NCBI GenBank assembly: GCA_944322815.1
Contig: CALUQB010000031.1
Location: forward strand, 1-34,161
Direction: 5' to 3'
DNA from: an uncultured Bacteroidales bacterium
GTDB taxonomy: Bacteria; Bacteroidota; Bacteroidia; Bacteroidales; UBA932
DNA length: 34,161 bases
Program-made: the position numbers and the translations under genes
The notes under the pieces: generated by a model
What the model was told of the DNA's origin: nothing
Seen by the model: only the letters and a program-made list of their open reading frames with translations
Database searches by the model: none
Part shown: positions 18,233 through 26,970 of the stretch, piece after piece
How the letters are laid out: every line of letters begins with the position of its first letter
How positions within the stretch are numbered: the stretch's first letter is position 1

Positions 18233-19747
18233 TCAATATCCCGGATTCTGGACGATGACGCCTTTTCCCTCGTTGATGACATCCTGAGGCAGAGGGAAAA
18301 GCTCCATGTGTTCATCGACCGTGACAGAACCCTTGCGGGTCTTGCAGTACTCAACGTATTTTCCGTGGCGGATAAGGTCAGACCTGCGGCAGCCCTCGAA
18401 CCAGAGTTCCCTGCCCCTTTCGTCCAGAAGTTCAGTCAGGAAAGCTTCGAGGGAGGCGAAATCAGACATTTCGTACGGATCGAGTCCGGCTCTGGTATGG
18501 ACATCGTTCAGATAGTCCACTGCCTCCTGGGTCACAGCCCCGGCATTTCTGGCGATGGCTTCGGAAAGAAGGGTCAGGACGTCGGCATAGCGGAAAACGA
18601 TCCAGTCTATACCGCTGCCCATACCTATCTGCTGTGGATCTTCCCCGTATTTCATAGGCACGGCACCCAGCTGGAGATTCTCGAGAGCACCAGGATTCTC
18701 CTGGTTATAAGTGTCGCCTGACGCGCTCGTATATTCCGTCAGAAGGACTTCCAGGCGCTCGTCATCGGGATATTTACCGAATGCCGCATCCATGAACTCC
18801 CAGGTGACACGATAGCCGTTAAACCTTTCGATATCGGTATTCTCGAGATCGGCATAGTCTTTCGGAAGAGTATGGGAAAGCCACATCTGCATGTTTTCTC
18901 CGTGCATGCAGTTGCAGGCCCAGATGGTTTCATCGTTCCCTTCATTTTCGAGGGTGAAGATATCCTTGTAGCGTTTTACCAGACCGAATCCGAATTCGGG
19001 TTTTACGAGTTCGCGTCCGCACGACTCAGCATCCGCCCATCTTCCTTCATGCATATAAAATTTCATCAGGACGGTATAAGCGAGCGCCTGTGTGAAACGT
19101 CCGTAATTTTCTGTCCCGTATTCATATCTCGGCTCCAGATCAGGGATGGCGGCAAGCAGGTCATTTTCGATGAATTCCGCTGTCTGCTCCGCTGTGGCAC
19201 GAGGTATAGGGGTAGTGCTGGCAGGATTGTCCAGAAGTTCTTCCGTAGGGAGCTGGATGGCCCCGAACATATCGTAAAGGATATAGGCCAGCCAGCCTCT
19301 TCCGCAACGGACCTGGGCCACGTACCAGTCCTTGCGTTCCTGTTCTATATCCATCGCGTCCAGTGTACGGAGGACATTCGTCATTCTGGTAATGTCCCTG
19401 ATGTAGTTGTTGTAAATAATCACAGGGCCCTGCTCTTCCTCTGCACTGAAGTTGATGTTTATGATGTTGTACCAATAGCTGTCGGTCCACCGGCAGGTAC
19501 CGATATCCGAAGCCATGTCACTGAAAACATGGATTCCGTCATGCGCCGAAGTGAACAGGCCCACATACTCCTTCGATCTGAAAGGAGAATACGCGGCACC
19601 GATAACTATGGCATCGGCATCACTGTCAGTGGTAGGGAAAATGGTATCATTGACAGCGGAATAGTCCACTGAATCCAGATCCACGCAGGAAACGGAAACC
19701 GCCAGAGCCATAGCCGCAGAAAGCATGTAGTAAATTATCCTTTTCAT
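18233..19747 (-). CDS. SusD/RagB-family outer-membrane nutrient-binding lipoprotein
   Basis: This 504-residue lipoprotein (lipobox SVSC, C21) forms the lid of a SusC channel and binds glycan at the cell surface. SusD-type features are the TPR-like helical segments (GRGWLAYILYDMFGAIQLPT; RFTQALAYTVLMKFYMHEGR), the motif IVFRYADVLTLLSEAIAR, the ERGRELWFEG block and the ending LFPLPQDVINEG...NPGY. The length is slightly short to normal. It starts 14 nt after susC, so the two form one operon. Acidic residues after the lipobox fit surface exposure. Confidence 0.96.
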   Translation of the reverse strand: MKRIIYYMLSAAMALAVSVSCVDLDSVDYSAVNDTIFPTTDSDADAIVIGAAYSPFRSKEYVGLFTSAHDGIHVFSDMASDIGTCRWTDSYWYNIININFSAEEEQGPVIIYNNYIRDITRMTNVLRTLDAMDIEQERKDWYVAQVRCGRGWLAYILYDMFGAIQLPTEELLDNPASTTPIPRATAEQTAEFIENDLLAAIPDLEPRYEYGTENYGRFTQALAYTVLMKFYMHEGRWADAESCGRELVKPEFGFGLVKRYKDIFTLENEGNDETIWACNCMHGENMQMWLSHTLPKDYADLENTDIERFNGYRVTWEFMDAAFGKYPDDERLEVLLTEYTSASGDTYNQENPGALENLQLGAVPMKYGEDPQQIGMGSGIDWIVFRYADVLTLLSEAIARNAGAVTQEAVDYLNDVHTRAGLDPYEMSDFASLEAFLTELLDERGRELWFEGCRRSDLIRHGKYVEYCKTRKGSVTVDEHMELFPLPQDVINEGKGVIVQNPGY

Positions 19748-19761
19748 TTGTATTATCCGGT

Positions 19762-22700
19762 TTAGAATGTTATGGAAAGTCCCACACTGAATGTCCTGAT
19801 ATTAGGGTATGAATATCCGTCATCCAAAGAATCCGTCTCAAGGTCGATACCTTCGTATGGAGTGATGATGAACGGATTGTTCACATCCACGTAGACCCTC
19901 ATGTTCGTCAGCCTTTTCTGCTTCGGGATGGTGTACCCCAGAGTGATGTTCCGGCAGCGGATGAACCATGTCTTCGTGGTGAAGTAGTCACCTATCCCCC
20001 ACTGAGACTGGTTCTGGAAGTAACCGGGATATGTCCCGTCGGGATTGTCATGACTGTACTTGTTTGATATGGATACAGGATAGTTTCTGTCCGTGGACAG
20101 TCCTGACACATCCACGGTCCATATCTGCTGGTACGAACCGTAGTTCAGCAGGCCGAACTGGCCGTAGAAATAGATATTCAGGTCGAAGTTCCTGTATCTG
20201 AACGTATTGTTGAATCCTGCCAGATACCCGGGGTCGTTGTTCCCGATAATGACCTTGTCCGCTTCATTGAGGACTCCGTCAGGCTCTCCGGAAAGTACAG
20301 GTATGCCATGCTCGTCCACTACATATGTGCCGTCAGGATTCCTGACATAACCGTTGATGTCTTTCAGTTTCACCTGACCGGCTACGGCGCCCGGCATCCA
20401 AGGGACTTCCTCTCCCGGCTGAATCAGACCGTCCGAAAGGTAAGTATCCCATGGCCTCAGCCAACCGTCATATTGGTCGAAGGCCCTCGGAGTCCAGCTG
20501 TCCGCTCGTTCCAGCCATCTGTCCCTGTAAAACGAGAATGTCAGATCCGAAGTCCAGGAAAAATCCTTTGTGGATATATTGACCGAATTTATGGTAAGCT
20601 CGAAACCGCGGCTCTGGGTCTTGCCGATATTGTCCGCTATGCTGCGGACTTCTGAAATCCTCATCAGATCCCTCCACTGAAGCAGATCGGAAATCACCTT
20701 GTCGAAATATTCGGCGGAGATATTCAGCCTGTTGTCGAAGAAGCCGAGGTCAAGGCCGACATTCCATTCCGTGGTGGTTTCCCATTTCAGATTCGGATTT
20801 GCTATTTCGTAAAGGACGAATCCCTGATGGTTGCTGGTACCGAACTGCGTGTTGTATTCCTTTCCGTCATCACCGTTGACGTTCCTGTAGACGTTCATCT
20901 GCTGGGCATTGATGGCAGAGTTTCCTGTCTGTCCGAAACTGAGTCTCAGCTTGCCGTTCGACCACCAGCTTTTCAGCGGCGCGAAGAATGGTTCTTCGGA
21001 GAATCTCCATCCGGCAGCCACGGAAGGGAAATAGCCCCATTTGTTGTTCTTGGCGAACCTTCCTGAACCGTCGGCGCGGAAAGTGGCAGTCACGAGATAG
21101 CGGTCACCGTACGACCAGTTCACCCTGCCGAAGAAGGATGCCATCTCGTACATGTTCGCCCATGATGACACGTCCGGTCTGACAGCATTTCCTGCTCCGA
21201 GATTGTTGAAGAGGAAGCTGTCCACAGGGAATTCCTCGTTCGAGGCCGAGAAAGACTCGGCATTGAACTGCTGCCATGAATATCCGGCCATGGCAGTAAA
21301 GCTGTGCTTGCCCCAGTCCTTCGAATAAGTGGCTGTAAAGTCCACGAGATAGTCGTTTTTCTCGTAGGACCTCTGGTCTGCATGGCCGTCCACCAGTGCC
21401 CCTTCCAGCGTGGATGTAGGGACATATACCTGGTGCTTCTGGAAATTCGCGTCTATGCCGATACTTCCTCTGAGGGTCAGGCCTTCAACCGGACGGATCT
21501 CGAGAAATGCAGTACCGAGTGCCCTGTTCTTCTTCGTGATATTGGTGATCTCCAGCAGTGATGCAGGATTCGGGATCATGGAATTCTTTGGATTTATGGA
21601 ATAGTCACCGTTCTCGTCCTTCACCGGCAGAAGCGGAGTATAGGAAGTGGAGTTACCGATGATACCGTCCATCCCGCCGAGGGGAATGGCATTCAGAGTG
21701 TTTCTGGACAAGCTCATATTCACTCCGAGGTTCATCCAGGAAGTGATCTTCTGGTCCAGATTGATACGGACAGTGGCTCTGGTCACATCGTTTTCCTTTA
21801 TGATACCGTTCTGGCGGAAATAACTGCCTGAAACCAGATATTTCGTATAGTCGCTTCCTCCGGTGATGGAAATGTTGTGCTGGGTCTGGTAGCCGACACG
21901 CGAAATTTCATCGAACCAATCCGTATCATACCGGTTGGCCGCTATCTGGTCGTCCGTATAGTAAGGTATATAGGGCTTGATGACATCTTCCGGAGCCTTT
22001 CCGCCATAAATTCCAACGCCGTTGTCCAGCATCCAGCGTTCGTAAGCGTAGCTGTTGGCTTCGTTCATCAGCTGTGTCGCGTCCATCATTTCATAGCGCC
22101 TGGCCATCACGGACACACCGCCTGAGCCGGAATATGTCACTTTCGGAGCGCCGGAAGAACCTCTTTTGGTAGTCACAATGATGACACCGTTGGCCGCCCT
22201 GGCTCCGTAAATGGCGGTAGACGATGCGTCCTTAAGGACTTCGATGGATTCTATGTCGTTCGGGTTTATGGAACCGAAGACATTGTCGGAACTTCCCGTA
22301 TCATAGTCGCCTACGGCAATGTCGCTGTCGGAGGACGGGCTTATCGGGAATCCGTCAATGATGATCAGCGGGTCATTGCTGGAGTTTACGGAAGCTGCAC
22401 CCCTTATCCTGAAAGTCGCTCCTGCGCCAGGGTTTGCGCTTCCCATGCTGACTTCGAGACCGGCAGCCTTTCCTGCAAGGATATTCGTGACGGATGTGAC
22501 TGACGACACGTTCCCGTCATCGACCTTGATGGATGACACGGCGCCTGTCAGGTCTGACTTTTTCATGGTACCGTATCCGATGGCGATGGCTTCTTCCAGG
22601 ACTTCCATGTCAGGCTCCATCACTATCCTGATATTGTCCGAATTCCAGATCCTGACAGACTGGTCCTTGTAGCCGAGGCAGGACGCGAAGAGTACGATAT

Positions 22701-23199
22701 TGCCCGAAGGGCACATAAGGGAAAACTTTCCGTCGAGGTCGGTCGTGGTGGCAGTGTTCGTACCTTGTATCATCACGACTGCACCTACGACAGGTACGGA
22801 TTCCTCATCAATGACAGTTCCCGATACCAGTCTGTCCGCTACCCCGCCCCTTTCAGGTTCGGAGTTCCGGGAAAAGACGATGGTCTTGTTCACTATCTTG
22901 TAAGTTGCATTCCATTCTGCACAGAGATGCTTCAGTACAGTTTCGAGAGAGACATCAGTAAACGACATGGTCACTTTCCGGGAAGAGTCCAGAAACGAAT
23001 CGCTGAAAACGGCTTCATAGCCGGTCTGTTCTGAAATCTGCGACAGAATCCAGCTTACAGGCCTGTTTTCCGCGTTGATGGTAACATTCTCAGACTGCGC
23101 ATACGCGCTGAACTGGAGGGTTACCGCCAGAATGACAGCAGCGGGATACCGTGAATGTATGACTGCCGTCACGAAATTCTTTAATTTGGCAAAAAACAT
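19762..23199 (-). CDS. SusC/RagA-family TonB-dependent transporter with STN signalling domain
   Basis: This 1145-residue outer-membrane glycan transporter has a signal peptide to about residue 34 (AYA/Q). The secretin/TonB N-terminal STN domain lies at about 38-110 (PVSWILSQISEQTGYEAVF; VSLETVLKHLCAEW), a carboxypeptidase-D-like domain at about 125-205, then the plug (AIGYGTMKKSDLTGAVSS; IESIEVLKDASSTAIYGARA), and a C-terminal beta-barrel ending in Phe as needed for BAM insertion. The STN domain marks it as a transducer that contacts a FecR anti-sigma factor in the periplasm. fecR lies 28 nt upstream and susD 14 nt downstream. Confidence 0.97.
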   Translation of the reverse strand: MFFAKLKNFVTAVIHSRYPAAVILAVTLQFSAYAQSENVTINAENRPVSWILSQISEQTGYEAVFSDSFLDSSRKVTMSFTDVSLETVLKHLCAEWNATYKIVNKTIVFSRNSEPERGGVADRLVSGTVIDEESVPVVGAVVMIQGTNTATTTDLDGKFSLMCPSGNIVLFASCLGYKDQSVRIWNSDNIRIVMEPDMEVLEEAIAIGYGTMKKSDLTGAVSSIKVDDGNVSSVTSVTNILAGKAAGLEVSMGSANPGAGATFRIRGAASVNSSNDPLIIIDGFPISPSSDSDIAVGDYDTGSSDNVFGSINPNDIESIEVLKDASSTAIYGARAANGVIIVTTKRGSSGAPKVTYSGSGGVSVMARRYEMMDATQLMNEANSYAYERWMLDNGVGIYGGKAPEDVIKPYIPYYTDDQIAANRYDTDWFDEISRVGYQTQHNISITGGSDYTKYLVSGSYFRQNGIIKENDVTRATVRINLDQKITSWMNLGVNMSLSRNTLNAIPLGGMDGIIGNSTSYTPLLPVKDENGDYSINPKNSMIPNPASLLEITNITKKNRALGTAFLEIRPVEGLTLRGSIGIDANFQKHQVYVPTSTLEGALVDGHADQRSYEKNDYLVDFTATYSKDWGKHSFTAMAGYSWQQFNAESFSASNEEFPVDSFLFNNLGAGNAVRPDVSSWANMYEMASFFGRVNWSYGDRYLVTATFRADGSGRFAKNNKWGYFPSVAAGWRFSEEPFFAPLKSWWSNGKLRLSFGQTGNSAINAQQMNVYRNVNGDDGKEYNTQFGTSNHQGFVLYEIANPNLKWETTTEWNVGLDLGFFDNRLNISAEYFDKVISDLLQWRDLMRISEVRSIADNIGKTQSRGFELTINSVNISTKDFSWTSDLTFSFYRDRWLERADSWTPRAFDQYDGWLRPWDTYLSDGLIQPGEEVPWMPGAVAGQVKLKDINGYVRNPDGTYVVDEHGIPVLSGEPDGVLNEADKVIIGNNDPGYLAGFNNTFRYRNFDLNIYFYGQFGLLNYGSYQQIWTVDVSGLSTDRNYPVSISNKYSHDNPDGTYPGYFQNQSQWGIGDYFTTKTWFIRCRNITLGYTIPKQKRLTNMRVYVDVNNPFIITPYEGIDLETDSLDDGYSYPNIRTFSVGLSITF

Positions 23200-23227
23200 A
23201 ACAGGGTTATTAATGAAATAATGTGTG

Positions 23228-24184
23228 TTAATAAATTGTCACCACCAGAGCACTGTCTGACGATGCCTGGTCGTCGTATTTCCACTCAAATGATGAAGAA
23301 TACTGCAATGTTTCCAGGACCTTCTCGAGGGAGAATATGGTAAATGTTCCTCCGGAGTATCTGTAATCCAGGTATGCAGGGTCCTTCACATCGAATCTGA
23401 CTGCATATCTCTTCGATAGTATGTCAAGTATATCGGAAAGCGGAGTGCCTTCGAGTATTATCTTGCCGTCTTTCCATGCTATATCTGATTTCACGGGAAC
23501 TTCCTTCACCTGGATGAAATCACCGTTTCTCTCATATATGAGCCTTTCCCCCGGGCTAAGCACCACCTCGTTTATTTTACCATATCTGCCGGCATATTTG
23601 AATCCTACCTTGCCGTTTATCAGTGTCACCTTGCAGTCTGCATCGTCATAAGCGTCCACATTGAACTGTGTCCCGTATACTGTCACATAAGAGTCTGACG
23701 GTGTCCGTACTATGAACGGTGAATCGGAGTCTTCCGCAACATCGAAATAGGCTTCGCCGCAGAGAGACACTTCCCTGCTTCTGTCACCATAAGCGCTGCT
23801 GTAAGTCAGTGTGGAACCGCCGTTCAGGACTACCACCGTACTGTCCGGCATCACGAATGTCCCGGTCATGCCGGGGTTGACCTTCAGTTCCGAATACAGA
23901 GGAACCTGCACTTCCGGTGAAAATATCCCGGAAAACAAGAACAGCGCAGTGCAGGCTGCAGCCGAAACAGCGGCTCCTGCCAGCCCGGTCCACAATATCC
24001 GGCCGTACTTCCGTATTCCGATCTTCCTTCTGGTACGTTCCAGAGCTTTCTCCACATCCACAGTGTCCAGAACATCCAGGGCATCTATATCGTCCAGAAT
24101 TCCCTTTATCTTTTTCCTGACAGGAGCGTCTGCACCCGTATCGTCGACCCAGTCAAGTATAGCTCTTCTGTCTTCTCTCTTCAT
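23228..24184 (-). CDS. FecR-family transmembrane anti-sigma factor
   Basis: This 318-residue inner-membrane regulator has a cytoplasmic N-terminus (1-60) expected to hold the sigma factor and one transmembrane helix at about 62-87. The periplasmic FecR domain shows FVMPDSTVVVLNGGSTLTY (110-128), LCGEAYFDVA (141-150) and GTQFNVDAYD (171-180). A C-terminal STN-like/DUF4974 domain lies at about 235-310 (GTPLSDILDILSKRYAVRFD). It should relay the state of the STN-bearing SusC to the ECF sigma factor at 13514-14095. A GGAGG at 24195-24199 (read on the minus strand) lies 10 nt before the ATG, unusual for this phylum, and supports this start. Confidence 0.94.
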   Translation of the reverse strand: MKREDRRAILDWVDDTGADAPVRKKIKGILDDIDALDVLDTVDVEKALERTRRKIGIRKYGRILWTGLAGAAVSAAACTALFLFSGIFSPEVQVPLYSELKVNPGMTGTFVMPDSTVVVLNGGSTLTYSSAYGDRSREVSLCGEAYFDVAEDSDSPFIVRTPSDSYVTVYGTQFNVDAYDDADCKVTLINGKVGFKYAGRYGKINEVVLSPGERLIYERNGDFIQVKEVPVKSDIAWKDGKIILEGTPLSDILDILSKRYAVRFDVKDPAYLDYRYSGGTFTIFSLEKVLETLQYSSSFEWKYDDQASSDSALVVTIY

Positions 24185-24250
24185 AATTTCTTTTCCTCCA
24201 TATTAACCATGCTTGAATTTCATCTGAAATGTGTGGCGGATGCCGGTATA

Positions 24251-25234
24251 TCATTTATACGAGCATCGGAAAAGTACGGGATAATGGTCTGAAATATAGC
24301 GGACTCCGGGAGTGTCCGTGATCACGTCGTACTGCTCCGCCTTCAGGTTTCCGCCATAGAATATATGGTCTATGACAGACTGTCCGGACTGCCCGAAATT
24401 GTTGAATGTCACCTGTGTCGTATTCGTCTTAGGAGAAGTGGTGCGGGCATCGTACAATGCATTCCTGAGAGCTGCCAGTTCGGTGGCATCATACACGGTA
24501 TTCAGGTCGCCTGCCACGAAGACTGCGGCATCGGCATTTTTCAGATTCGTCTGCCCTGTCATTTCCCTGAGTTTCCTGACCATAAGGTTACTTGAACCTG
24601 TCCTGGCCGTGGAAGATTCATGGTCATAATGCGTTCCTATAAAATAGACCAGACGGCCTGGATTCCACTTATCTTCGACCGCTATCCACAGGGCGGTTCT
24701 CGGAAGACTGCTGTTCCACGTCGACCAAGTGCCGTTCGGATTCCACTGCGGTTCTCCTGCGTCAGGATCGGCAAGCCAGAACCAGCCTTTGTCTTTCAGT
24801 GCGAAACGTTCCTGATTCCAGATCAGGAATACTCCTTCCGAAGACTCGCTTTCGAGAATGGAATTTCCGGTATTTCTGTCGATTTCGATCCAGTCATATT
24901 TGTCATAGAGGCTTGCCGTGATGTACTGCGCAGGGATCTGGCAGACTTCCTGCATCACCAGAATATCGGCGCCGCACGTATTGATGAAATTCATGACAGC
25001 CTTCTCCCTGTTTTCCCATGAATTCGCACCGTCTGCGGTGTTGTAGTACCGGATATTGAATGTTCCAACGAGCAGGGTATTGGTCTTCTGTCCGGGTTCA
25101 GGATCCGTACCGGAACCTTCCTGCTGTCCCTGTCCGCCACCGTCAGAAGAACCTGTCCCCGGAATCTCTCCGCATGCCAGCATGGTCACCGCAGCTGTCA
25201 TGGCCACAAATGTGAACAATATATTCTTTTTCAT
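24251..25234 (-). CDS. Endonuclease/exonuclease/phosphatase-superfamily lipoprotein
   Basis: This 327-residue lipoprotein (lipobox LACG, C21) has a low-complexity Gly/Gln/Ser linker at about 29-50. The EEP metal-dependent phosphoesterase core follows, with TFNIR (N60), MQEV (E96), GTHYDH (H202, H205), GDLNT (D243, N245), VIDHIF (D289, H290) and SDHYP (D316, H317). All core catalytic positions seem present. Being a lipoprotein in a PUL, it more likely cleaves phosphodiesters or phosphorylated glycans or lipids than DNA; the substrate is unknown. I chose the start at 25234 because it begins the signal peptide (MKKNILFTF); an in-frame ATG at 25288 would put 18 polar residues before it. It lies 66 nt upstream of fecR. 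Confidence 0.88.
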   Translation of the reverse strand: MKKNILFTFVAMTAAVTMLACGEIPGTGSSDGGGQGQQEGSGTDPEPGQKTNTLLVGTFNIRYYNTADGANSWENREKAVMNFINTCGADILVMQEVCQIPAQYITASLYDKYDWIEIDRNTGNSILESESSEGVFLIWNQERFALKDKGWFWLADPDAGEPQWNPNGTWSTWNSSLPRTALWIAVEDKWNPGRLVYFIGTHYDHESSTARTGSSNLMVRKLREMTGQTNLKNADAAVFVAGDLNTVYDATELAALRNALYDARTTSPKTNTTQVTFNNFGQSGQSVIDHIFYGGNLKAEQYDVITDTPGVRYISDHYPVLFRCSYK

Positions 25235-25301
25235 TTCCAATGATGTTTTAACTTCTTTCACAGAACCGTTGTCTATTATACGGCACACCAGCGAGGCCAG
25301 T

Positions 25302-25381
25302 TCCTAAAAACTTTTTCTGACTTTCGGCATTATCCGCTTTTCCGTATCGGTGCAGGAAGATTATCCGAATGTTTTTTAGGA
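25302..25381. promoter_or_regulatory. Divergent intergenic control region with inverted and direct repeats
   Basis: The 175-nt gap between the minus-strand lipoprotein gene and the plus-strand esterase must hold both promoters. It has an inverted repeat TCCTAAAAAC (25302-25311) / GTTTTTTAGGA (25371-25381, one extra T), and ATTATCCG occurs twice at 25329-25336 and 25360-25367, 31 nt apart. These are candidate operator or ECF-promoter sites. No clear -7/-33 housekeeping promoter is seen. Confidence 0.3.
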
Positions 25382-25409
25382 GACGGCCGGATTCAAGTGC
25401 CTTTAAAAT

Positions 25410-26921
25410 ATGAAACTCTTGAAAACATCAGCCACCATCATGACAGCGCTTTTCCTGTGCGCCGCCATTCAGGTATCAGGGGAAGTCAGGCTCCCGTCGC
25501 TCATCGGAGACGGAATGGTCCTCCAGCAGAACACTGACGTGACCATCTGGGGATGGGCCTCTCCTGGCCAGAGAATATCTGTAAAAACGTCCTGGGGAAA
25601 GGAAAAATACCGTACCGTGGCAGCGGCAGACAGTACTTGGGAAGTGAAGGTCAGGACCATTGCGGCCGGAGGGCCGTACAAAATAATCATCTCCGACGGG
25701 GAGAAAACCGAACTGGAAGACATCCTGCTCGGGGAGGTCTGGCTGTGCGGAGGACAGTCGAATATGGAAATGCCTCTGGGAGGATTCATGAACCAGCCTG
25801 TGGAAGGCAGTGCGGAGGCTGTGACAGAAGCGTCTTCATATCCGCAGATACGGCTTTTCACCGTGAAGAAGAAGTCTTGCGGCGAACTTCAGGAAGACTG
25901 CGGCGGGAAATGGCTGCGTTCATGTCCGGAATCTGCGGCTGATTTCAGTGCCGTGGGATATTTTTTTGGCAGGACATTGTCGGAAACCCTCGGCGGTGTC
26001 CCAGTGGGACTGATATCGTCGAACTGGGGAGGCAGCAGGATAGAGACATGGATGACGGAAAAGAAAATAAGGGAAATAGAAGGGATTCATCACGACATAG
26101 CTCTCGGAGGGAAAGAAAGCAACCAGATACCGCAGGCTCTGTTCAACGGCATGATCTGGCCGCTGCACAGATTCACCATGAAAGGCATCATCTGGTACCA
26201 GGGCTGCTCGAACACACACAACTGGTTCGACTACGACAGACTCATGGTCGCGCTGACTGAACTGTGGCGCGATGTCTGGGGAAACGATGGCATGCCGTTC
26301 TATTATGTCCAGATCGCCCCGTATAAGGAGACAGGAGCGGAAAATACGGACTTCCCCATGGTGATGGAAGCGCAGATGAAGGCGCTGGCCCGCATTCCCC
26401 ACAGCGGGATAGCCGGGACAGCGGATCTCGGAGAAAAGGACTGCGTACACATAAGGAAAAAGCTCAAGGTGGCGCAGAGGCTTGCCTGGATGGCTCTCGC
26501 CAATGACTACGGTATCCGCGGTCTTCCCCGCCCGGCCCCGACTTTCAGCCATTTCGATTACGCCGATGATGACCGGAGCAAGATGGTCCTGCATTTCGAC
26601 AATCTATGCGGTGACAGGACCTGGTTCGAGCCTGACAGTTTCGACACGTTTGAAAACGGCAGGACCAAGACTCCCGGAGGTTTCGAGGTAGCCGGAGAAG
26701 ACAGGGTGTGGCACAAGGCTGAAGCCGCATTCGGAAAATACAACAACATGATACAGGTGTGGAGCGATGAGGTGGAGCATCCTGTGGCGGTAAGATATGC
26801 CTTTCACAATTTCTGCCCTGAGGCCAACGTAGTGACTACATACGGACAACCGCTGATGCCGTTCAGGACCGATGACTGGCCGGTGACAGATCTTCGCTGT
26901 CCGAAACCGGACAACGAATGA
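25410..26921 (+). CDS. Sialate O-acetylesterase-type SGNH esterase
   Basis: This 503-residue secreted esterase has a signal peptide at about 1-24 (QVSG/E). A beta-sandwich N-terminal part (GDGMVLQQNTDVTIWGWA) is followed by the SGNH-type catalytic core. The nucleophile is S117 in GGQSNMEMP, a conserved block ISSNWGGSRIETWM follows, then the Asp/His pair D344 and H347 in DLGEKDCVHIRKK. The family removes O-acetyl groups from sialic acids or from plant glycans. It lies 49 nt before the GH97-GH3 gene and probably starts a three-gene + strand operon, where it would deacetylate oligosaccharides before the glycosidases act. The precise acetyl ester cannot be read from sequence. Confidence 0.92.
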   Translation: MKLLKTSATIMTALFLCAAIQVSGEVRLPSLIGDGMVLQQNTDVTIWGWASPGQRISVKTSWGKEKYRTVAAADSTWEVKVRTIAAGGPYKIIISDGEKTELEDILLGEVWLCGGQSNMEMPLGGFMNQPVEGSAEAVTEASSYPQIRLFTVKKKSCGELQEDCGGKWLRSCPESAADFSAVGYFFGRTLSETLGGVPVGLISSNWGGSRIETWMTEKKIREIEGIHHDIALGGKESNQIPQALFNGMIWPLHRFTMKGIIWYQGCSNTHNWFDYDRLMVALTELWRDVWGNDGMPFYYVQIAPYKETGAENTDFPMVMEAQMKALARIPHSGIAGTADLGEKDCVHIRKKLKVAQRLAWMALANDYGIRGLPRPAPTFSHFDYADDDRSKMVLHFDNLCGDRTWFEPDSFDTFENGRTKTPGGFEVAGEDRVWHKAEAAFGKYNNMIQVWSDEVEHPVAVRYAFHNFCPEANVVTTYGQPLMPFRTDDWPVTDLRCPKPDNE

Positions 26922-26970
26922 CCCGCCCGCATACCTGCACTGAAAACCAATGACCATAAATAACAGTTCA

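Noticed and set aside
25235-25288. Upstream ATG of the EEP lipoprotein gene (18 extra codons)
   Set aside because: The extra residues would put a polar, charged stretch before the signal peptide and lipobox; the ATG at 25234 gives a normal lipoprotein signal.
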